A stretch of DNA of 64,000 nt from Syncephalis fuscata (GCA_025786725.1 JAHLTZ010000046.1:86202-150201); one strand, 5' to 3'. Positions 36,983-48,549 are shown, counted from the stretch's first letter. A program made the numbers and translations. Notes: generated by a model from the letters alone, not told the origin.

Positions 36983-37170
36983 ATTACTCACCCTTCTCGC
37001 TTAATTCCTCTACTTTCTCGTGGGTTCGTGCAGCCATACGATGGAATGCCGGGCTTTCCAACAGCTATTGAACCAATATGGTCATGAACTCATTCTTCAT
37101 AATACTATAGTTATTCTACCTTTTCTGTGATGTGTTTCTCGGCCAACTGTCGAAGTATATGTTTTAACAT
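36802..37170 (-). CDS. Small conserved-looking helical protein (77 residues)
   Basis: Three exons splice cleanly. MLKHILRQLAEKHITEK is joined in phase 0 to LLESPAFHRMAARTHEKVEE, then in phase 1 to SEIAKQIKNSESMERANDFT with a lysine-rich end. The pattern of a short amphipathic start followed by S-P-F-R-THEKV resembles small mitochondrial-associated fungal proteins, but I cannot name the family with certainty. The second intron contains an eight-unit CAG/CTG trinucleotide run (36957-36984). Start at 37170; stop TAG at 36802-36804. Confidence 0.55.
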
Positions 37171-37788
37171 GTTGATTTCATAAAGATAAAAAAGTATAAA
37201 GAATAGTAAATACTGTTGTGTGAGAAAAGTGAATCAAATAAATAGATTGTTTTAAATCTGAAGTATTCATGTTACACTTTAATAGGATCACATCACGAAG
37301 ACTTGACCAGGCGTAAATTACGTATTTAACTCAATATTACATTGTTTGTTTTCTATTTATACTGAAAATGTTGTTTTGCATTGTACGTGATCGTAGTGCA
37401 TCCAGGCTACATTATAGTAGTAATAATAAAACTACTAAATTTAAATATAAATAAAATATAAATATATATCTATATTAATTATGGATCCTTCTTCTGAACT
37501 CCACTCACCATGTGGTCATGTTCAAGGATAAATATTTTGGTCATAATCAATATAACAAGAACAATGGTACTCTTAGGTTATTCTATTTACGCATGGTCTT
37601 GAGCTTTCTACAGAATATTTAGTTTTTTACTGCACTTCTAGGCTAAAGTTCATCGATCGTCATAGACCTTTAGCTGAAATATATTGTATTTTCAACGCTG
37701 AAGGTTGATATAACAGGAAGATTGGCATGGCAGTGCCACAAATACCTGTTATTCCATCTTTTTATAGTAAGTAACAAGTACAAAGAGC
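37171..37788. other. Intergenic between divergent genes
   Basis: AT-rich with no further coding sequence recognised. It should contain the promoters of the small helical protein and the 7TM gene. Confidence 0.5.
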
Positions 37789-38891
37789 ATGCGACTTTTT
37801 CCTCTACAGTTTGGCCCATCATTTATTACATATGGACTATGTGCTAACAGCTGTACTAAAATATTAGTTTTCTTTATTTTGTTAATTACCATGCCTTTAA
37901 TCAACTATAATAGCGTCAAAGATACTGCGTGGATCAAGAATGCCACTCGCCTGTGGGGTATCCCGCTTCATCCGCGAGGTGAATTAAGTATCGATGAGTA
38001 TTATTTGGAAGTTGTTGGCGATATGAAGCAAGAGCGTATCCGTATGTTAAGCACATTTACACATAATATCATGGTATTGTTTGCTTCTTGTATATTTGTA
38101 CGCAATTTTATTTTATCTACCGGCGTCGTTATAAGACAGCGCCGCAGTTTTCCTGCATGGCTCTGTTGGATTGCCTCGTTGGGTGGCCTAGTGTTTGCCA
38201 CTGAAAGTGTTATGTTAATACTTGACGCTGGCGTTAACTGCCGGATGCTGATTTGGTCAACTTGGTACGGCATGCCTTGGGCACAGTTTTTCAACAGTGC
38301 AATACTACTACAGAAAGCCTACCTAGTACTATGTCGACAAAAGTGGATATTGTATATCGGTATTCCAATGCTATTTCCACAACTACTTCATGGGCCAATT
38401 GTTATGTATTATTCGTACATAACAACAGATCCTGCAGGATTTTGTGGCATGCATTTCCCTCCATTTGTACCAATGTGTTGGTTTGGCGTTATTGTAACAA
38501 TTAACACATTTTTCTCCATAATCTTTTACCGAGTTGCATATAAGCAATACCGTATATTTGGAGCGGATGCCTGGAGAAGATTAGCAAATGATGGAATTCA
38601 GTATATGTGCTTGGTTGCGTTATGTAACATTTTATGTTGCACTTTCATTGTGTCTGAAGTAGCAGGCAATTATACCGATATATTTTTCCCAATAGATTGG
38701 TAAGTAAACATAAATGTGAACTACACAAAGCTAACTGAAACGTATTCAGGTCTATCTCTGCAGCATTGATAGTGAATCATTGTCAAAGCATCCGAAATGC
38801 AAAGGGATTTTCGAATCGCCCAAAGACAAGTCATATGTTGCGTATTTCGCATATTGATACCGCGGGTCTCACAGCACAACAAATACTCTGA
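37789..38891 (+). CDS. Seven-transmembrane protein of unknown ligand
   Basis: Two exons (37789-38699, 38750-38891) are joined by a 50-nt GTAAGT...TTCAG intron with a CTAAC branch site, giving about 350 residues. Hydrophobic segments are TKILVFFILLITMPLI, NIMVLFASCIFVRNFIL, WLCWIASLGGLVFATESVML, a fourth around WAQFFNSAILLQKAYLV, KWILYIGIPMLFPQLLHGPI, VPMCWFGVIVTINTFFSIIF and MCLVALCNILCCTFIV. After the splice, SISAALIVNHCQSIRNAK runs into a basic tail without an RGS domain. It shares overall style with the 7TM-RGS genes at 0-13 kb, but there is no clear sequence identity. Probably a sensory receptor-like protein; ligand unknown. Confidence 0.7.
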
Positions 38892-39090
38892 TTACTATTT
38901 AGATTATAGAATACATACTAACTGAACACCGAAATTAATTGCATAATATATAACCTTTAGATACTTTATACTTAAATAAATAAAAATCGTAGTACAATCG
39001 GATTGTACTGCTAAAATCATCATTATGTTAAGATGTGCTCTAATAATGTACAAATTATTTAACTTTTTACTTTTTTGTTTTACGATTGGC

Positions 39091-40641
39091 ATGCTGAAAA
39101 TACATTCATTACTATGTCGCGTGCAGCGCAATGGCGTTTCTCAAAATATCCAAAGCAGAGCCAATTTATTTGAATTTAACAGAACGCTATATCCATGCAA
39201 TGGAGTGACACGGCGTTGGACTAGTAAAGTATGTTTATAAACATATTATTTATGATTTTTTAGTACTAACTTCAAGCACTTATAGCACAGCGGATTGTCG
39301 GATATCTGGGCTCTAGATATTGAAGGTGGCCGTGGTGGTGATGGATGTGTAAGTTTTGAACGTTCGGGCGGTAGTGCTACACGAGGAGGATCGCTGCGTA
39401 ATTTTGGTCGTCCATCCGGTGGCGACGGAGGTCGAGGCGGCGATGTGTGGATTGAAGCTAGCAGTGATGTTAGCGATCTTGGTAGTGTTGCTACGCCATT
39501 GTTACGTGGTTCACGCGGCCAATCAGGTCGAGGAGATATGGTGCGTGGCAAAGATGCAGAGGACACTGTGGTTCGCGTGCCTATAGGCACTGTTGTGCGT
39601 CGGTTTCCACCGACTGTACACGAACCAGACGACATAGAAAAGGAACTTACCAACACCAGGCCGCATACCAGTTATCACGATAAAAAAGCGTTAACAGAGG
39701 AGGAAGAGGAGGTATCCAGCGAAGATTTACGACCATATTATGTCTACTACCCCGGATGGGAGGATCGTGGTGAGATATTTGAGTGGGAAAGACGGGCCGC
39801 ACGTACGCAACAAGGTCGACGATTGCTTGAACATATTGGTCGACGATCACCAAGAAAAATAGCCACTAAATCAACAGATGAAGATGAAGCACTTTCTACA
39901 GTGGTAGACGTCTATGATATGCTGACACCTGGTCAGCGCATATTGGCGGCTACAGGTGGTCAAGGAGGTCATGGCAATCGATGGTTTGCCATGCGAGATC
40001 GACCACCAGCAAAGTTTGCATCACGTGGACTTGTTGGTGAACAGTGTCGATTAGAATTAGAGTTGAAACAGTTGGCGCAGGTAGGATTGGTAGGTGCGCC
40101 CAACGTTGGTAAATCAACACTTTTACGTGCAATCACGCGTGCAAAACCAGAAGTGGCAGACTATGCGTTTACTACACTTCGACCGGGTATCGGTGTACTT
40201 GAATTTGAAGACGGTCTACAGATAAGAATTGCGGATATTCCAGGACTAATCGAAGGCGCTGCACAGGATCGGGGATTGGGTCTAACATTTCTGCGCCATG
40301 TAGAGCGCACTCGCCTACTGCTGTTTATTGTTGATCTGACATCGGATGAACCGTGGTGCGGCCTTGAAACGCTGATACATGAACTGACGGCATATAAATC
40401 AGATTTGCTGCAGCGACCCGCATTGCTTATTGGGAATAAAGCAGACGCACCTGGTGCCAAACAGAATTGGGATCGATGGTGGCGACCACTAGCAATGTCA
40501 AAATCGATTATAGATGATTTGCCAAAGGAGCTGGCGCCAATACAACTTAATGGCGTGATGGCAATATCAGCACTTGAGCAGAAAAACGTCGAACGATTAG
40601 CACGTCAAATACGCCAGCTAGTAACCATGGACCAATCGTAA
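39091..40641 (+). CDS. Mitochondrial Obg-family GTPase (MTG2/GTPBP5-like)
   Basis: MTG2-type GTPases assist assembly of the mitochondrial large ribosomal subunit. The first exon from ATG 39091 gives a basic, acid-poor presequence (MLKIHSLLCRVQRNGVSQ...). An upstream ATG at 39025 would only add a hydrophobic stretch. One intron (GTATGT...TATAG) follows. The glycine-rich Obg domain shows GGRGGDGCVSFERSGGSATR and GGDGGRGGDVWIEA, then the G domain GLVGAPNVGKSTLLRAITRA, FTTLRPGIGVLEF, switch II ADIPGLIEGAAQDRGLG and G4 LIGNKADAPG. An insertion of roughly 110 residues, with an acidic EEEEEVSSEDL run and a basic part, interrupts the Obg fold between VPIGTVVRRF and LTPGQRILAATGGQGGHGN. Confidence 0.88.
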
Positions 40642-41082
40642 ACATAGCATAATACTAATATTAATAATAATTTTCATTTATGTTTAATCATTCCATTGTA
40701 AAGTTTGTGTAAAATAATAATGGTTTTTACGTAATTATATAGCCATTACCTCAGTGTTATGTTATTGGCGTTTATTATATTGCATATGTAGTTGTAAGCT
40801 ATGAATTTGAAAGTTTGTTTTTTATTATGACTTATGCGTTTGTTGGTAGGTGATAGGCTTGATTATATGGTATACCTTTTATAAATCGATATATGATGCA
40901 ACTATTGCAATGTTTAAGTATGAATTGTGCGCTAAAGTTAACGTTTATTGCTAATAATAATATGAATACCGGTCGTAGTTTCGGTAATTGTTGTGATTGG
41001 ACTAGCCATTATCGGGATGTTTGTTGCCAGTTGTATCAAGATACAGCGACAGTGGTATAAAGAGCAGAGATGATTATTATTC

Positions 41083-41255
41083 CTATTTGCCTGGAGTACG
41101 TGGTATATTGTAAAACACACAGTTAGTAAAAAACAGTCATACAAAAATAAAGTGCACAGCTTACCACCACGACCAGGAACTGGCTTAGCATTTGCCGTAG
41201 CCATAACTACTAAAAGAACTGCGGCAGCAGCACAGACAGTGACGAAAAGCTTCAT
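41083..41255 (-). CDS. Short secreted peptide gene
   Basis: Exon 1 (41255-41165) encodes a clear signal peptide, MKLFVTVCAAAAVLLVVMAT followed by ANAKPVPGRG. An intron with consensus donor GTAAGC and a perfect TACTAAC branch site ends at CTCCAG. Splicing there gives stop after GK, about 32 residues. A second AG eight bases on (AAATAG) would instead give a slightly longer hydrophobic tail. If the intron is retained the frame stays open to 40938. The start resembles the first exon of the micro-exon gene at 46938 (both ATGAAGCTTT then hydrophobic). The product may be a processed extracellular peptide; function unknown. Confidence 0.4.
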
Positions 41256-43641
41256 GTCGATCTTGGTAGATAAAACAAAGATTAGGATGGGATGAGTACA
41301 GAACAGGCATTGCTGGTCCAATTGATACGCAGTATTTAAATATGCGATAGAGCAGCCCACATGATCTAGATGCATACAAATACCATTTGGCAGGCAAGTC
41401 AAGGCGACATTGGTACGTCTGCACGGGTAAACCTGAATCTACAAGGCACCCGAATACAGACTTGCACTCGCAGTGTAAAATTTTCGGGTTTTAAGTTTCA
41501 ATAAGAAAAGCGAATAGCCAATTGATAGTTTAGAACGCAGCCATGTTACGTATCTCCTTATCGTATGATGCATGATGGTGTTTCATGATGAGTGCCAATG
41601 GATGGATCGTCATATGATGTATTAATGCATACCTGTTCCCATTCCATGTGACTACTGGACTTCTAAAGTGTAACTCTATGGCAAACCAATTGCAGTACAG
41701 CATGCTGTCCAAAAATAACGCGTTTGTATGAATAAGAATGTGTTATTATACATATATCTAGTTTGGCATGTGCTTATCGATTTTAGGCTTACAACGGTCT
41801 AAATAGCGTAGCTGATCGATCGCACGTCATGTAGTTTATGCGGGAAATCGACTCATTTTTTGTTTTCTCAAAGTTATATGCTACTACAACGTCTGGTAAT
41901 CTCATTATCTGGTTGTTTCCACATTTTAATATAAAAAATACCACTGGCTATTCTTAATCCGTTGTCCTGAATATACTGAAAACTACTATATAACTGATTA
42001 TTTTTATCATTATTATAAAAGATAGCAATTTTTTAAACACACTACTACAGCGGTCTAGCTATAATATTATAATAATAACATATAGTCACTGTAAAAATAT
42101 AGTTTTTTATTTCCAATAGTTATAATTGCATCAATAATATTTATACCTATTTCTAATACCTTAAAATACCAATAGAACGCTAGCTTACAGATTTGTTTTT
42201 TTAGATTATCAAGCCAATGTTATTATAATATGCAAAAACGTTAAACGTAATTTTAGTGTAGTTAAGTGATAAAATGCACAGCATTTGAATCAAAAAGCAA
42301 TGATAATACAATAGTACTAAATAATTGCTAAATTGTGTATAAATTTACGTAAAGTTAATTAAACAGTGTGATATTTTGTACAAGTATGTATATGGTATAG
42401 AGATAGCTATTAACAAAGTATAACGTAATTGTATTGCATTGTAATGCAATGGTTGCATTAATACACAAATAAATCTGAAAAATATTAGTTTTTTATCGTT
42501 TATAGGCAATATACTTAAAAGATAGCAAAACAGTTGTTGGATTTAGACTTTCCATGCTTAGCTGAACCGTTCAATATAAATATAGAGCAATAATTTTTGC
42601 AAAAAATGTTAGCCAAAATGCAATCTACGTTATTTTAGTATATCTAGTAAAGCATCAATAATACATATAGCTTTACGTAAAGCTATCTATACTATTATCG
42701 AAGCTTCATTAATCAAATCATTTCTATTGTTTTTTAATTCATATTTTACTGCTTTTTATTACACGATTACATTTAAATTATTTTTATTACTGCTGTGCTT
42801 TCATAATATTAGCACAATAATTTCACGTTCAATCTTTTAAATTAGCGTTTTATTGGTATTTCAAAGTATTATAATTATAAATAAAGTATTTTATTGCCAT
42901 GATAACTATTAAAAGTAAAAATATTACAGTTTACGATGCTCGTATCGTTACAATTCTGGTAATATGAGCATATTGTCATGATTACGTAGTTAGAAAATAC
43001 TCCATGCAACTAGACAGATATGCTAAACTACGCGTGAATAGACAAGAATATTACAAATATAGAATATCGTCAGAATAATATGTTGCTTGCTTATTTAGTT
43101 TACAGTTTCCAAAATCAAATTTGTAACATTAATAACTTTGCAGCAACATTTCTAACATGATCAAGTAAATATACTTTGATAAATTTAATATGTTACGTCA
43201 CTATCAACGTTTAAATCGAATATTCAAATCTACATATCACTACTATTAGCTATTTGCAGTGCTCATTTATAACTAATAGTCCGTTGCTATTTTACATCTA
43301 TTCTGTTTACTAAAAGCAATAGATTAATGCAGCGTTGTTGAATATATGACATTTTAAACTTTTGTCTAAATAGTTGCCTATAACATGCTAGAATTATTAG
43401 GCAAACAAATAATCAATTTTACGCTAATATTGCTAAAATCAATAGTAAACCTTTTTAAAACACATTAGACTATTTAGTTGTATCGACACTAGCAATGACA
43501 ATCTTTTACATATGCTCTGCTTAATATGACCCAACACTCACAAGTAAATCAGTAAATAAAGACAATGAATAGCAATAAAATAACCTTTATTATTTAGCAC
43601 TTTAATGCTGATCTAGTTGTAGTACTATTCATTATTCTGTT
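41256..43641. other. Long AT-rich intergenic stretch (2.4 kb)
   Basis: Apart from the promoter side of the short secreted peptide gene (TATA-like ATATTTAAATACTGCG around 41330-41345), I see only AT-rich sequence. No convincing coding frame, tandem repeat or RNA gene is present. Confidence 0.5.
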
Positions 43642-44147
43642 TCAGTTGTAAGTCGTTGCTTGCTTAGCATTTTGGGAAGTTTTTGGAAAATTATGGTTAC
43701 GGCCAAAGTTTTGTGTCCAGTAAGGTACGCCATCGCTGCCCATAGCCAGGCCACTACCGAAATATGAATAATCATTTGTTAAGTTCTCATAATAAGTACT
43801 TGAACTAATCCAGACGTCCATGGCTTGCTTCATAGATTTCAATCTGGATGCAACGTTTTCCCTTATATAGTTCCACCAGGCGCCGTCGATGAAGCAGCGC
43901 TGCAGCAACTCAGGCTCACCAGGGAATAAATGGCCATAATTATATCATTGGCTTGAACTTGGCTATGGCTCTGTGCAGCTTTGTTTAAAACAAGATGTAT
44001 TGCAAATGGTGGAAGCTTTTTTCCAGCGCGGAATTTGTTAACCAGGGAAAGCATCCCTTGTGGTGTAAAGCCAAGTAGACTGGCGCTTACTTTAACTACG
44101 CTGGCGGCGAATGCGGTAAGCATAACAAGAGTAGTGAGGAATTGCAT
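43642..44147 (-). CDS. Secreted CAP/SCP (PR-1-like) domain protein with an apparent frameshift
   Basis: Begins with signal peptide MQFLTTLVMLTAFAASVVKV. A CAP-like start follows: LSLVNKFRAGKKLPPFAI and LVLNKAAQSHSQVQAND. The next conserved block (NYGHLFPGEPELLQRC) lies in another frame: one base appears missing around 43939-43946. The remainder is typical: AWWNYIRENVASRLKSMK, AMDVWISSSTYYENLTND, YSYFGSGLAMGSDGVPYW and TQNFGRN. CAP proteins are secreted, bind sterols or lipids in some fungi, and are common in host-interacting species. The good conservation on both sides of the break suggests a recent mutation or an assembly error. No intron. Confidence 0.65.
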
Positions 44148-45947
44148 TATGATAATGATTGCAAGTTTAAAAGTTGTGCGTAGTTATTGGTGCGTTTATT
44201 CGCTTAATCAGATAGCTGTAATCAATAAAATAAAATAGTAGTGTAAGTTGCTGGAGAAGCTATAGCTTTGTTGGGATGCTGGATCAACTATTGGCCAGAT
44301 AAATTGCTGTGTATTTATACTCAATCTTGTAGTAGCATCTGCTAAGATGTGTTTTATGGTTATAATTATGGCCAAGAGTATTCTTATTTTCTAAGTCCTG
44401 AGTAGTGTAATAAACAACGTCTCCGACCACGCCATGCTAAAACATAACAGTCCTTAATAGCATAAGATTTAATGTTTCAGGTAAACAACCAGTTATCACA
44501 TTTTTATCAAAGCCACACTTTTGCATATTATATTGCCACAATTTGCTAATAGTATTTATGTGTTATAGTTATATCGTTTATTCTTGGTATTAATGATCTT
44601 TTGCCAACAAATATATCAACACACCAACTAATGTGCTATATTGTAAAATTGGTTTATTAATTATTGCATATTGCACGTTTTATATTCTTGCAGGATACAA
44701 GTTTGCACTCATTTTATTGCAGTAAAGTTTTGATCCAACTTTCGCGGTACTGGTTTGAATTTTCATGCTTTGTTATACTTACTGATTATAATCTATTGGT
44801 TTCATTAAACCGTACTAGGACCAACTCCTATGAAATTATTCCGGCTATGTTTAGCACAATACTGCCATAGTTAGATGTTATTGATTTAAAGGTAGCTGTC
44901 CTTATTATGCATGCATTTGCTCAAGACATTGTAATAGACCAATAAACAAATGATTAGACCAATAAACTGGTATTTTATAACTATGAAGGTTCCACGTGCA
45001 ATGCAAACACAATATAACGATTGATTGCAATAGATTCAATTACTACAATGTGGTTATTGGTTTTATTGATTTAATAACAAATTTATTTTTTATTAACCAC
45101 TAATCATCATAGTTTAATTATAATAAACTGAATAATTGTATGATACCAAATAGAAATAAAATGGAAGTAAAAGTTTATTGTCTTCATTGATATAGAATAA
45201 AGCTACAATTATATAGTAAGTATAGCTAGTAATGAAGCTTGAGCATTTTGTAGTATCTCATCATTAATGCAGCATATCAGTTCATGTGTCTGCTCATATG
45301 CTCACAGCCAATAAATAGCTACTCGCCATATTGTTTTAATAGTCGCTTGTTTTTCAGTAATTAGTGTTGATATTCGATATAAGTACATATCATTATCATC
45401 TGTTTAATCAAATAATGCATTTTTAGTCACACCATTAAATATAACAGTATTAAACTTAAAGTTGTAGTGTCTGTGTTGTGAAATTACGTATGGCTAGATT
45501 GTATAATAAGACGGCAATGTCAAGCTATGTTAAATGTAGCTATACACAATTTACATTATAGCTATTGCCAATTGATGAGTACCATCGTACCAACATCAAT
45601 ATAGGCCCTCACCAATCATATAGTAATAATAATAATAATGATAATAGATTTGCTAATATTTATTAGTTGCTGATACAAATAGAACATGAATATAGGTGCG
45701 ACAACTTAATTACATATAGCTAAATTAAGTCATTTCATTACTACAATTTTTGCATATTTGAATAGACACAGATAAATCAAATCGTTAGTAATGTAATAGT
45801 AACATTGGTGGAAAAATCAATAAGTGGAGTATTGGATATGGCTTGATATGAATGAGCTAAACGCAGTTCTTGAATGATTTTGATTTTTTTAAATATATAC
45901 CTAAAATATATTGAGCTAGCAGTTAATTTGCACCACCAATGCTATTT
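44148..45947. other. Intergenic between two secreted-protein genes
   Basis: Holds the CAP gene promoter (TATA-like GAGTATAAATACAC near 44310) and AT-rich DNA. An open frame at 44664-44870 starts with a non-ATG codon and lacks support. A TAA/ATA-rich microsatellite lies near 45625-45645. Confidence 0.5.
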
Positions 45948-46938
45948 TTAAAAGCACCAGTCATTCTATGTTTGTAAATAAATATAGCGCATGCTACATT
46001 AGTGTATAGGTCATCAATATATAATATTACTTACAAGCTGTTTATAACGTTGTTAATATATAGTGCGTAGCATTTAGTTGGTATATAAACTAATCATGCA
46101 AATTGCTACTTACCACCTATTAGTATAAGTTATCAAACACACAAAATACGTAGCATCTGTTTAATAAATAGTTAGTTAATATAGATTGCTACTTATGAAC
46201 TGTTGGCGATAGATACTAAGTGTCCATAGTGTATAATATATGATTAGTATATTGTTAATAATATGCGGTATGGCTTACTGTCTATTAATATCAAATTATT
46301 AAACGTGCAATGCATAGTATATTTTTAGTGCATAGCTAAATAATACAAGATTTTACTTACGAGCTATTAATGTTAAATCAATAAAACACCCGGTAAATAT
46401 AATATGATTAGTACATGATTAGTCAGCAAGGTCTTACTTACGAACTATCAGTATTAAGTTGTTGATAAACACAGCAATAGCATACCATTAATGTATGGTC
46501 AATAATATACAATGTCACTTACAATCTATTAATATTAGGTTGTTAATATGCACAATAAATAGCATGTAATTAATGTATATTTTGTTAATATACAATTTCA
46601 CCTACCAGCTATAATAGTGTATTATTAATATGCGTAGTACACAGTTTGTAATTAGTGGGTAGCCAAACAATATACAATTTGAATTACTTCCTATTAGTAC
46701 AAGTTTTAAACACACGCAACGTATGGAATATAATTAAAGCATAGCTAATCAATATACAATACAACTTACGAGCTATCAATGTTAGTTTGAGAATAAAAGT
46801 AATATTTAATTAAATGAGTAATTAGTTATTGTGATTGTAACATATTACGACGAATTAAACTAGCTTAGTATACACTATGGCTATATTAAGCACAAAAGCC
46901 ACGACAATGGTACAGACGACGGCAACAGAAAGCTTCAT
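45948..46938 (-). CDS. Candidate micro-exon gene: signal-peptide exon, ten 3-nt exons, terminal exon
   Basis: Exon 1 (46938-46876) encodes the hydrophobic secretory leader MKLSVAVVCTIVVAFVLNIA plus Ile and ends at a GT in phase 0. Downstream, ten tandem intron-like units each end in (A)TAG or ACAG, leave exactly three bases, and restart with GTAAGT or a close variant. The triplets (46770-46772, 46688-46690, 46606-46608, 46523-46525, 46442-46444, 46361-46363, 46279-46281, 46197-46199, 46114-46116, 46035-46037) read CTC, GAA, CTG, ATT, TTC, CTC, ACA, TTC, GTG, CTT on the minus strand. In phase 0 they add LELIFLTFVL. The terminal exon from 45965 gives NDWCF and stop at 45948-45950. Nine of ten donors keep GT (the unit after 46197 has AT), and all acceptors keep AG. 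A single long intron skipping all triplets would also keep the frame. Expression is unproven. Confidence 0.4.
45966..46868 (-). repeat. Tandem array of ~82-bp intron-like repeats
   Basis: Spacing between successive triplets is 82, 82, 83, 81, 81, 82, 82, 83 and 79 bases. Units share the order GTAAGT, an ATTGTATATT-like block, a CTATGCACTAAT-like block and a TTAATATTAATAG end, with many substitutions in between. The array therefore looks old. Splice-site bases are far better kept than the interior, and the three bases at each junction vary freely. Confidence 0.85.
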
Positions 46939-47980
46939 GGTGATATTGATTTGTTATAAGCAGCAATTAGAATAAGCAATGGAATGTGTTTGCTACAAAA
47001 TAAACAATAACGAGTAGTTGACGGCAATTAGAGTGCAATAACGATATCGCGGATTACTTGTGTGTATTATGCGGGCTATTTAAATTTATGATTACGCTGA
47101 AATAGCAACATGACTTATTGTATGGGAGATACAATTAATGTGTAGTATGAACCAACAATAGCAATGACATCACACTGTCTTTGTTCTCTTTTTTTCAAAC
47201 TTTCAATGACAACGTTTGCATACTCCATGAACAAAAGCCATAAATTATATTACTGTAACATTAATGTGTTATAAGATATTTTTGCACAATATGTTTTATT
47301 GTTTGTAAACAAGTTGTCACTTCTTGAACCATAAAACATACTTATTGCTTTATTTGTGCGCTCAGTTTGATGTTGTAGCTACTGTTACAGGAACGAACAA
47401 CATGCTTAATCCACAAAGGCATTATGTCTAAGCATAAATTTGTACATTGTATACTATTGTTGAAATATCAGATGGCCATTGGTCGAGATTCATATGGAAT
47501 GGGCATTGTAATAAACAATATTCGTAATGTAGTGTATCACAACACTTTCAACAATAAACATTTCAGTCTTATTGATGTCACTGGTTAGGCAATTGTAGTG
47601 TAATCTGCATTTGAAAGACTATATGCGATACAATGTGTAGACGCTAGGCTAGGTATATCAAGCAGTTCCAGCCATATACTATTATCTTTGAACATATAAT
47701 GGTAGTGAATTGCATCTCAGCCAGTGATTACACAAAGCCTAATTGATTCCAGATGCCTCTAAAACAATCCTAACATCACATCACAGAATATTGCTTACAA
47801 AATAATAAACAAAAGTAGCAACCACTGAAAAAGCAATTTGATTTTACTAAGACAAGATAGCCATTACTTTTATTGTTCATTTAAGAGGCGAGTTTTGTAA
47901 AGAATCATCAATTTTATTAAAGAATAGGTTGATTAACTTCTTTCTCCTCTATTTTTCTTCAACACACATACGTACACAAG
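46939..47980. other. Intergenic between the micro-exon gene and SRP14
   Basis: Includes a TATA-like TAAATTTAAATAGCCCGC about 140 bp upstream of the micro-exon gene start (minus strand). Otherwise AT-rich, with no supported gene. Confidence 0.5.
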
Positions 47981-48376
47981 ATGACTCGAGTGGGCAACGA
48001 CGAGGTATATTGTCATAAAACAAGCATATTTGTTAAGCATTCCATTAATTGTACTTAGTTTCTCAAGCAAATTCCATTATTATTTGCTGGTGCTCGTGAT
48101 AAAAACACGGTTTACTTGACTCAAAAGCGCTGTAAGTAATGGCGGCTATTTGACACCGCTTTCTATTTAACTCGGCATCCTGTTAAATATAGACGATTAC
48201 GAGACAAAGGCCAAACGAGCACTTAGAACTCATCAAGATGACAAAGCTGAGCGAGAATACGCGTGTGTTTGGCGAATCACTTGTGCCAAGGAGAAATTCA
48301 GTACAGTTGTAAGTGTTAAACATAACACATAGCTCAACAGCGTTAATATCAACGTCTTATTAATAATGCACAATTA

Positions 48377-48407
<31 letters not shown>

Positions 48408-48549
48408 GGTGGAGCCAGAAAATTTAGCAACATTTCTAACCGGATATGCTGCAGCTGTTCGTTCACAAGCCACGTCATTAAAGAAAAAGGATAAGCGACG
48501 TAAACGCAATCCAGCCAAATCAACTGGACCTGCAACAACAACATCTTAA
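47981..48549 (+). CDS. SRP14: Signal recognition particle 14 kDa protein
   Basis: SRP14 with SRP9 binds the Alu domain of SRP RNA and delays elongation during ER targeting. Four exons give about 110 residues. The sequence FLKQIPLLFAGARDKNTVYL with TQKRYDYETK, a W-R-ITCAKEKFSTVV strand, and the C-terminal helix NLATFLTGYAAAVRSQATSL with a KKKDKRRKRN tail match the family. The basic tail ends in a short Thr-rich stretch. A (TTA)n run sits in the last intron (about 48377-48408). Confidence 0.88.

Noticed and set aside
40965-41072. Plus-strand membrane-anchor-like frame VVVSVIVVIGLAIIGMFV with basic tail
   Set aside because: An in-frame TGA lies two codons upstream and there is no AG acceptor between them, so it cannot be reached by splicing; no start codon.
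45966-46868. CRISPR-like or satellite interpretation of the 82-bp array
   Set aside because: Units are diverged throughout, lack constant repeats with unique spacers, and the only strongly kept positions are splice-site dinucleotides in a eukaryotic genome.
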